Shown piece by piece: positions 6,308 through 11,199 of a stretch of 11,199 nt of DNA. This stretch comes from an uncultured Rickettsiaceae bacterium (GTDB taxonomy: Bacteria > Pseudomonadota > Alphaproteobacteria > Rickettsiales > Rickettsiaceae). The position numbers and the translations under genes are program-made. The notes under the pieces are model-generated. The model searched no databases, was not told the origin of the DNA, and worked only from the letters and a program-made list of their open reading frames with translations. The stretch's first letter is position 1; every line of letters starts with the position of its first letter. The DNA is taken from the NCBI GenBank assembly GCA_905479885.1, contig CAJQOE010000089.1, positions 1-11,199 on the forward strand, written 5' to 3'.

Positions 6308-6316
6308 ATTATAACA
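6308..6316 (-). promoter_or_regulatory. Extended -10 promoter for the SpoIIAA-like/phosphatase pair
   Basis: The minus strand reads TGTTATAAT (6316-6308), a perfect extended -10 box. No good -35 is seen at 17 bases (TAAATT), which is acceptable for an extended -10 promoter. The predicted start near 6301 gives a leader of about 60 bases. That leader contains a small hairpin, TAGCAA/TTGCTA (6280-6298), and ends in the AAGGAG ribosome binding site. Confidence 0.55.
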
Positions 6317-6362
6317 TTAATCTTGAATAAATTTATAGAGCTATGTGATGTCGGGGGCAGTA

Positions 6363-7223
6363 TTAGTTACCAGAATTATCTACCCACTTATAAGAATACG
6401 GGTCGTTGAAAATTTTATGCAGGAACTGATTATTGAGGGAGTGACTGGTTTTGAAGCCCTTTAATTCACCAATAATACCACCGCCGGAAGAAAATAAATC
6501 TCCTACCAAATCTAGCAATTTGTGACGCACGAATTCATTCTCATGACGAAGACCACCGTGATTAAGGATTACATCTTTATCAATACCAATAGCATTGTCT
6601 AAAGAAGCTCCTTTTGCTAATCCTTTGCTTTGTAAATAATCAAGTTCGTGTACAAAACCGAAGGTTCTAGAATCTGCTAAATCTTCTCTAAAGCTCGTTT
6701 TTGAAGTGAAAATATGCTGTTGTTTTCCAATAGCTAAACTAGAAAAATCTATAGTAAGGTCGATGCGCGTATGCTCCGACGGTATCGCAAAAATTTCAGC
6801 GCCACTATCACTTACATGGATCTCTTTTAAAAGTTTTAAGTGCTTTTTAGGTGCATTTAGTAGTTTGAGGCCAGAACACTCAATCATAAATACAAATGGC
6901 TTGCTGCTTCCATCCATGATAGGTACTTCAGGCCCATCAATTTCAACGATAACGTTACTAAGTGAACAGCCCCAAATAGCTGCCATCAAATGCTCAATAG
7001 TAGATACTTGAATGCCTGCCAGATTTTTTATTGAAGTAGATAATCTAGTATCAAATACATTTGCGTACGATGCATAAACTTTATTATCTACTGCGTTAAT
7101 ATCTGTTCTAACAAATACTACACCAGTATCTTGTGCAGCTGGTTTTAATGTCACTTGAGTTGGCTTTCCAGAGTGAACACCAATACCATAGCAACTAATA
7201 GGACTGTTAATAGTAGTTTGCAT
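6363..7223 (-). CDS. lpxC: UDP-3-O-acyl-N-acetylglucosamine deacetylase (lipid A synthesis)
   Basis: LpxC is the zinc hydrolase for the committed step of lipid A synthesis; it removes the acetyl group from UDP-3-O-acyl-GlcNAc in the cytoplasm. All key residues are present, numbering from the upstream Met at 7229. The zinc ligands are His80 (STIEHLMAA) and His236 and Asp240 (RHKLLDLVGDL), with Glu79 as general base. His263 (KGFKTSHSLNN) is the conserved catalytic histidine. The DGPEVPIMDGSSKPFVFMI block and the SCYGIGVHSGK start are typical, and the sequence reads very like Rickettsia LpxC. Length is slightly short compared with about 305 in enterics, as in Rickettsia. The start is ambiguous between ATG 7229 and ATG 7223 (MHM); neither has a good ribosome binding site, and I chose the second by likeness to rickettsial starts. 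It is divergent from the tRNA-Asn/Arg pair. Confidence 0.95.
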   Translation of the reverse strand: MQTTINSPISCYGIGVHSGKPTQVTLKPAAQDTGVVFVRTDINAVDNKVYASYANVFDTRLSTSIKNLAGIQVSTIEHLMAAIWGCSLSNVIVEIDGPEVPIMDGSSKPFVFMIECSGLKLLNAPKKHLKLLKEIHVSDSGAEIFAIPSEHTRIDLTIDFSSLAIGKQQHIFTSKTSFREDLADSRTFGFVHELDYLQSKGLAKGASLDNAIGIDKDVILNHGGLRHENEFVRHKLLDLVGDLFSSGGGIIGELKGFKTSHSLNNQFLHKIFNDPYSYKWVDNSGN

Positions 7224-7343
7224 ATGCATATTTTTAAAGGCGCGACCATCATAATTTATATTGGCAATACTACATAATCATAAGCCTTCTTCGCAACAAA
7301 AGTTTTATTACGAAATATTTCAATCACTTTTTAAAAAAAACTC

Positions 7344-7372
7344 TAGACCACGAAAAGAAGTTTTGCTATAAG
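7344..7372 (+). promoter_or_regulatory. Candidate promoter for the tRNA-Asn/tRNA-Arg pair
   Basis: TAGACC (7344-7349) and TATAAG (7367-7372) are 17 bases apart. The -10 is preceded by TGC, giving an extended -10 (TGCTATAAG). The start would fall near 7379, about 50 bases before tRNA-Asn. The -35 matches the consensus at four of six positions. Confidence 0.4.
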
Positions 7373-7431
7373 TGTGTTCACCATGCTTCGATTAGATAAG
7401 TTAAACCTTGTACTCGATTGATCATTATTGT

Positions 7432-7506
7432 TCCTCGGTAGCTCAGTGGTAGAGCAAACGGCTGTTAACCGTTCGGTCGCTGGTTCGAGTCCGGCCCGAG
7501 GAGCCA
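7432..7506 (+). tRNA. tRNA-Asn(GUU)
   Basis: The acceptor stem TCCTCGG (7432-7438) pairs fully with CCGAGGA (7496-7502). The D arm reads TAGCTCAGTGGTAGAGCA, the anticodon stem-loop is ACGGCTGTTAACCGT with anticodon GTT, and the T arm is GCTGGTTCGAGTCCGGC. The discriminator base is G, followed by an encoded CCA (7504-7506). It decodes AAC and AAU as asparagine. A tRNA-Arg follows 49 bases downstream on the same strand. Confidence 0.96.
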
Positions 7507-7555
7507 TTTTCAGCTTTTAATATAGTATAATTAACTGAATTTAAGCTATTTATCC

Positions 7556-7632
7556 GCACCCGTAGCTCAATTGGATAGAGTACTTGACTACGGATCAAGA
7601 GGTTAGGGGTTCGACTCCTCTCGGGTGCGCCA
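7556..7632 (+). tRNA. tRNA-Arg(ACG)
   Basis: The acceptor stem GCACCCG (7556-7562) pairs with CGGGTGC (7622-7628), with discriminator G and an encoded CCA (7630-7632). The anticodon stem CTTGA/TCAAG closes the loop CTACGGA, giving anticodon ACG. That is normally deaminated to ICG by TadA and then reads CGU, CGC and CGA as arginine. The T arm AGGGGTTCGACTCCTCT is regular. It is probably cotranscribed with tRNA-Asn. A weak hairpin with following T residues (AAATCA/TGATTT, 7665-7681) may end the transcript. Confidence 0.96.
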
Positions 7633-8174
7633 TTCTTTAATTTCAGCGTTTTTGATAGATGTTCAAATCAAGGTCTGATTTTATAACCATTATTCAGCTA
7701 TTCAGCGCCATCACTATAATTACTACATCCCATATAGCGGGTTTGCTTGGAAGCTAAATAACGCATCAAATAAGGCAGGGGTATACCGGCTTTGCCTATC
7801 TGTTTGATTTGTTTATATCTAGCATAGGTTATACACTTATAAGTGTTGGAATCAAAAGTTATGGCCGCTATGACTAAGCTTACTTTTTTACTAGGCTTTT
7901 CCCAAACCAAATGCTGCAATGCATACCAAAAGTTTAAATATATGATAATATTTTATTCAAAATTAGTTCAAAAATAATTCTTGCTCTAAAATATATTTAA
8001 TAGCTACTAGTAGTCTGATAGGCCTTCTGTATATAGGATATTACAAAATTTCTAAAACCAATTTTATTCTTCTTGACTCTGGTTATTAAACAACTTAAGG
8101 TTAAATTTGTTAGGCGCAAAATGCAAACAGATATATTTTATTTTATATATTAGTTAATAATTACGAAGGGTCTG
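7633..8174. other. A+T-rich intergenic region with no convincing gene
   Basis: This 542-base gap separates the tRNA pair from the 456-residue protein gene. Its left part contains an open minus-strand stretch of 73 codons (7919-7698) that matches no family I recognise and has no clear ribosome binding site; it may be a gene remnant or chance. An imperfect inverted repeat lies within it (7765-7808). From about 7920 to 8174 the DNA is very A+T rich, with several TATATT-like boxes near 8130-8150 that could promote the downstream gene, but none is paired with a good -35. I see no direct repeats typical of attachment sites. Confidence 0.6.
7765..7808. repeat. Imperfect inverted repeat
   Basis: ATCAAA (7765-7770) and AGGCA (7773-7777) pair with TGCCT (7793-7797) and TTTGAT (7803-7808). 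They enclose a loop containing the palindrome GGTATACC. The two stem segments are separated by an uneven internal loop of two and five bases. It lacks a T-run on either side, so it is not a clear terminator. It could be a decayed palindromic element. Confidence 0.35.
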
Positions 8175-9545
8175 ATGGAAGAACCAGAGAACATATCAGA
8201 AGCAAGTTTACCTGTAGGTATTCCTATAAATACCGATGTTTATGAATCAAGATCTATAAGTCCGGAAACAATAGGTTCTAGTATTCTCCTGCATTTCACA
8301 CAACATTTTGAGAATATATTAGACAACGAGGAAGGCCCAAAAGAGGATGAAGTTAATGTTGAAAGTTTATGCGCCCCTGGAAAACAGGAAAGCTCTTTTT
8401 ATAAAGATCTATATGACCTTGCAAAAACAGACTTCGAAGCTCGTATGCTAGACGCTGAAAAGACTATACAAGAAAAGGATGCAGCAATCAAAAAAAGTCA
8501 AAAAACGTTTTTTAGCCAAATTGATAGGGCAGAACTTGAAGTTCAAGAATACTTACAGTTTTTTAAGCAAGCAGATGATGAGCATAATAGAGTTAAGGAC
8601 CACTCTAGAATCTTGCTAGAAACAAAAGAACTAATGAAAAATTTAAAAAAACAAGATTATTTAAGTGAATTTTCACGGGAATTACAAGAAAAAACTATAT
8701 TTAAAGAGAACTACCACTACAAATATAGATTTTCTCCTGAAGTAGTACGCTATGGTTTATGTTCAACAGAATTTAATCATTTATGTGATGTTGTTACACT
8801 GGATGTTTTGCACCCCGTAGAGTTTTATACATTATCTAATGCACTCAACTACCTAAAGAACACCACGCCCGCTGACAAAGATCTTAGGCCACCACCAGAC
8901 GAGCGCGGGGTTAGAGTATGGAGAGAAAAAGAATACAAAGAAAATGTGGTTTTGTGTGATATATTCGCTATGACAGGTGGTGTAATCAGACGATGTATGG
9001 GGGGTAATATCCCGGAAGTACATACTGTTGTACTATGGAAAATTACCGATGAAAAAGTAGTTCTAATTGATCCTACTAATGCAAGTTTTAGCGCAATAGC
9101 AGCAAGGCACCTGATTGGTGAAGATCTTACTATAGTACCAGTAGTGGATGAATTTAACTCCGATTCAATACCAAAACAATTTTATAATAAAGGTGGTGAG
9201 AAGATAATAGAAGGAAGGAAATCTATAGAACCAAGAGATTGCATTGATATAGCAGTTAAGGTAGCATTTGAAATTCAAGAACTCCAAATGCTGTCTACTG
9301 ACCCAAGCGAAATAATAAGTGAAGTTTATAAGGAAATGGCAAACTGTGATAACATAGATGCGGCTAATTCACTTAAATTCTTAAGAGGTGCGCATAGCTC
9401 GGATGCAACGCAAAGGCAGCTCTTTTCTTATATGTATCACACGTTAAGCTCTACAGAAGAAAACCCTATTAATCCTACCACACTAAAAAATGTTTTTAGC
9501 CCTAAATTCAGTGCTGCTAAGCCTAAAGGAAGAGCTAAAAAATAA
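8175..9545 (+). CDS. Hypothetical coiled-coil protein with a possible papain-like C/H/D triad
   Basis: I do not recognise this 456-residue protein. GAAGGG four bases before the ATG supports the start. Residues 1-70 are acidic and low in structure. About 85-175 is charged and helical with heptad-like spacing (DFEARMLDAEKTIQEKDAAIKKSQ onward), likely a coiled coil. The rest is globular, with Cys261 in VVLCDIFAMTGG, His283 in EVHTVVLWKI and Asp299 in VVLIDPTNASFS. The order Cys, then His beginning a hydrophobic strand, then Asp in an IDP turn resembles papain-like peptidases or deamidases found in bacterial toxins; this is a guess from spacing. The tail KPKGRAKK is basic. There is no signal peptide or membrane segment. 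With an ankyrin gene convergent next door and a phosphatase effector nearby, a host-directed effector role is plausible but unproven. Confidence 0.7.
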   Translation: MEEPENISEASLPVGIPINTDVYESRSISPETIGSSILLHFTQHFENILDNEEGPKEDEVNVESLCAPGKQESSFYKDLYDLAKTDFEARMLDAEKTIQEKDAAIKKSQKTFFSQIDRAELEVQEYLQFFKQADDEHNRVKDHSRILLETKELMKNLKKQDYLSEFSRELQEKTIFKENYHYKYRFSPEVVRYGLCSTEFNHLCDVVTLDVLHPVEFYTLSNALNYLKNTTPADKDLRPPPDERGVRVWREKEYKENVVLCDIFAMTGGVIRRCMGGNIPEVHTVVLWKITDEKVVLIDPTNASFSAIAARHLIGEDLTIVPVVDEFNSDSIPKQFYNKGGEKIIEGRKSIEPRDCIDIAVKVAFEIQELQMLSTDPSEIISEVYKEMANCDNIDAANSLKFLRGAHSSDATQRQLFSYMYHTLSSTEENPINPTTLKNVFSPKFSAAKPKGRAKK

Positions 9546-9565
9546 GGTTAGTGAATATTTGTTTG

Positions 9566-9581
9566 CACTAATATGCTAGTG
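9566..9581. terminator. Weak hairpin between convergent genes
   Basis: CACTA (9566-9570) and TAGTG (9577-9581) form a short stem with a six-base loop. A TTAGTG at 9548-9553 offers an alternative partner for CACTAA at 9566-9571. The 40-base gap between the convergent 456-residue and ankyrin genes needs termination both ways, but the stem is short and the T-tracts are poor. Confidence 0.25.
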
Positions 9582-9585
9582 TGCG

Positions 9586-10398
9586 TTAAAAATTATCCTC
9601 CCCGCCCAAAACGACCTTCTCCAAGACTGTGGAATAAAAATCCTCAGCATTGACATTACTAAATTGAAATCCCATTATTGCTTGCCAATCAGTCCCCTGG
9701 TAGTCCCAACTATCTGCAACTTGGGCAGCTGTTTTACCATCTGTACTGGTAAGAGTCCTGTCAGCACCTAACAGCAATAAATATTGGCAATTATAACCCG
9801 TTTCACTCATAGCGGCGTAGTGAAGAGGCGTGAATCCATCATTATCTGCTTTATTTATGTCATCAACTGTCATTCTTCCGTACAAAATAAGAGCATGTAT
9901 GGCCTCAATACTATATTTAGCTGCTGTATGCAATGGAGTGGCACCTGATAGGTTTTTTGCACGGACATCCGCTCCTGCTGCGCAAAGAATTTCAATAAGC
10001 TGCGTGCTATTGTCATGTTCTTCTGCAGCTACATGCAGTGGGGTGTCGCCTCGAGCGTCGGCAATCGTCACATCAGCTCCCTTTAATATAAGGGTCCTGA
10101 TATTATCCATATACCCACGATCTACTGCTAAAAGCAGAGCTGTTCTACCTTTGCTGTCTTGTTGATTAATATCAACTTTTACTTCATCAACCAGAAAATC
10201 TATTAGCTCCTGCCCACCCCTTTTCATAGCAGCCCATTCAAGCAATCCTCTAGATTCATCATGTGTACCATTTAGATAACCGTGTATTGATTCTTTGTCT
10301 TTCCTTGCAAGCTCATTAAATGCTTGTTTGAACTGCTCTGTCTTACCGGTATAAATCAATCTTTTTAACCCTTCTTGAATTTGTTTACTGTACGGCAT
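9586..10398 (-). CDS. Ankyrin-repeat protein
   Basis: The product, 270 residues from ATG 10398, is built mainly of ankyrin repeats, which form a protein-binding surface. Numbering from the TTG at 10404, repeats lie at about 50-81 (degenerate), 84-116 (GRTALLLAVDRGYMDNIRTLILKGADV), 117-151 (GDTPLHVAAEEHDNSTQLIEILCAAGADV), 152-185 (GATPLHTAAK), 188-221 (GFTPLHYAAMS...LLLLGADRT) and a capping repeat at 222 onward (DGKTAAQVA). The N-terminal 45 residues are helical and non-repeat. The ATG is preferred because GAGG (10409-10406) sits seven bases upstream; the in-frame TTG two codons earlier is too close to it. There is no signal peptide or membrane helix. Ankyrin proteins of Rickettsiales are often secreted into host cells, so an effector role is plausible; the target is unknown. 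Confidence 0.9.
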   Translation of the reverse strand: MPYSKQIQEGLKRLIYTGKTEQFKQAFNELARKDKESIHGYLNGTHDESRGLLEWAAMKRGGQELIDFLVDEVKVDINQQDSKGRTALLLAVDRGYMDNIRTLILKGADVTIADARGDTPLHVAAEEHDNSTQLIEILCAAGADVRAKNLSGATPLHTAAKYSIEAIHALILYGRMTVDDINKADNDGFTPLHYAAMSETGYNCQYLLLLGADRTLTSTDGKTAAQVADSWDYQGTDWQAIMGFQFSNVNAEDFYSTVLEKVVLGGEDNF

Positions 10399-10424
10399 TT
10401 TCAATCCTCATTTTTTTAAACCTT

Positions 10425-10453
10425 ATCTTAAGTAAATGGTACAATGCAGACAA
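10425..10453 (-). promoter_or_regulatory. Candidate sigma-70 promoter for the ankyrin gene
   Basis: On the minus strand TTGTCT (10453-10448) and TAAGAT (10430-10425) are exactly 17 bases apart, each matching the consensus at four of six positions. The predicted start near 10418 gives a leader of about 20 bases containing the GAGG ribosome binding site. Confidence 0.4.
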
Positions 10454-10568
10454 ATTATTTTCAACTAGAAATTCATAATTTATTTGCAATCTAAGTTAAG
10501 GTTGTATGCCAAGGCAAGTAATTAGATGTATATTTGAACAAAGCTTTGGGATAGGGGGCAACTCTTAG

Positions 10569-11199
10569 TTACTTTGCACTAGCTCCTGAACAAAGTTTTG
10601 GACTAATGCACTTTGCTTTTAATAAGATTTTTGTAGCTCTCGTTATTATGTCTGTTTGAAATGCTTTTTCAAATTTAGCATCTAATACATGTGCCTTTAA
10701 TGTTAGTTGAAAACATAATATATCTTGTTGCCAAAAATTACCTACTACCATAATAATAGGTTCATTAATATAAATATAACGGCTAGTAACAACAGTTTCA
10801 TACAGAAGATCTTTGACAAGCTGCATATCTGCATCAAGTGCAAAATAAAAATTCATAACCACGTGCATATTAATTTGTCCATTATTGGCACATAACACAA
10901 AATCATTAACAAAACTTGAATTTGGTATGGTAACAATTTGGTTGTCGAGGGTTTTTAAGCGTACCGCCCTTAGGCCGATATGTTTTATTTCACCATATAG
11001 ATCTTTAAATTTAATGCGATCGCCAACTTGAAAGGGCGGGTCCATGACAATGGTTATACCAGAGATTAGGGATGATACTAGATCCTTAAAAGCAAAACCA
11101 ACTGCAACTGTAGCACTACCTAAGAATGCTATAAGTAACTCTTTTGGAGGCTGCAGTATTCCGTAGAATATGTAAATGCTGCCCACGATATTAAAAAAG
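10569..11199 (-). CDS. MscS-family mechanosensitive channel, 5' end outside the window
   Basis: The protein is the C-terminal part of a small-conductance mechanosensitive channel of the inner membrane, which opens under high membrane tension to release solutes. The pore helix and start of the beta domain are clear: IAFLGSATVAVGFAFKDLVSSLISGITIVMDPPFQVGDRIKF, then GEIKHIGLRAVRLKTLDNQIVTIPNSSFVND. The GFAFKDLVSSLISG pore segment and the VTIPNSxF turn are family signatures. The alpha-beta vestibule domain follows to the TAA at 10571-10569. The frame stays open to the window edge (FFNIVGSIYIFYG), so the GTG at 11186 is not a true start; earlier membrane helices lie beyond 11199. Nothing shows which MscS subfamily it belongs to. 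Confidence 0.92.
   Translation of the reverse strand, partial: FFNIVGSIYIFYGILQPPKELLIAFLGSATVAVGFAFKDLVSSLISGITIVMDPPFQVGDRIKFKDLYGEIKHIGLRAVRLKTLDNQIVTIPNSSFVNDFVLCANNGQINMHVVMNFYFALDADMQLVKDLLYETVVTSRYIYINEPIIMVVGNFWQQDILCFQLTLKAHVLDAKFEKAFQTDIITRATKILLKAKCISPKLCSGASAK

Noticed and set aside
9830..10165. Plus-strand frame of 111 codons opposite the ankyrin gene
   Set aside because: It is a shadow of repeated ankyrin codons, with no ribosome binding site and no family match.
6353..10572. Shared GTAACTAA...TGCCCCC motif at the ends of lpxC and mscS
   Set aside because: Only two copies, about 20 bases each with different spacing and different reading frames at the stop; most likely chance.
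1..11199. CRISPR array, insertion sequence or replication origin
   Set aside because: No regularly spaced repeats, no transposase frame and no DnaA-box cluster were seen on either strand.

Overview
The window is most likely chromosomal DNA of an obligate intracellular alphaproteobacterium of the family Rickettsiaceae (Rickettsia or a close relative such as a protist- or arthropod-associated lineage). The DNA is A+T rich. LpxC reads closely like Rickettsia LpxC as I remember it, bL31 and bL28 are of the same kind, and effector-like genes with ankyrin repeats and a host-directed phosphatase sit among core genes. Keeping lpxC argues against Anaplasmataceae, which lack lipid A. The genus is inferred from memory, not from a search.

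Layout. Bases 1-405 hold the 3' remnant of a DoxX-family membrane protein gene on the plus strand. A strong bidirectional hairpin terminator (495-530) separates it from a long minus-strand block. Read in the direction of transcription, that block runs lpxC (7223-6363), a SpoIIAA/STAS-like gene (6240-5884), a SopB/IpgD-like phosphoinositide phosphatase gene broken into two reading frames (5840-3566), infA (3486-3271), maf (3265-2666), tRNA-Leu(GAG) (2626-2541), mgtE (2516-1146), rpmB (1073-783) and rpmE (783-556). Divergent from lpxC on the plus strand are tRNA-Asn(GUU) and tRNA-Arg(ACG) (7432-7632), a 542-base A+T-rich gap, and an unrecognised 456-residue coiled-coil protein gene (8175-9545). 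Two minus-strand genes close the window: an ankyrin-repeat protein (10398-9586) and a 5'-truncated MscS-type mechanosensitive channel (from 11199 to 10569).

How the genes work together. The core genes are housekeeping: translation (infA, rpmB, rpmE, three tRNAs), lipid A synthesis (lpxC), nucleotide house-cleaning (maf), Mg2+ uptake (mgtE) and osmotic safety (mscS). Between them lie three genes that look aimed at the host: the phosphatase with a CKSGKDRTG active-site loop, the ankyrin protein, and the 456-residue protein, whose C-terminal half has a possible Cys/His/Asp triad.

The most notable structure is a multi-hairpin palindromic element of about 120 bp inside the phosphatase gene (about 5240-5366). 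It resembles the Rickettsia palindromic elements in behaviour: it is open in several frames and encodes two PRGKP(R/H)G motifs. Removing 127 bp would restore one 715-codon frame, so the element appears to have split the gene by frameshift. I see no CRISPR array, no intact insertion sequence and no replication origin.
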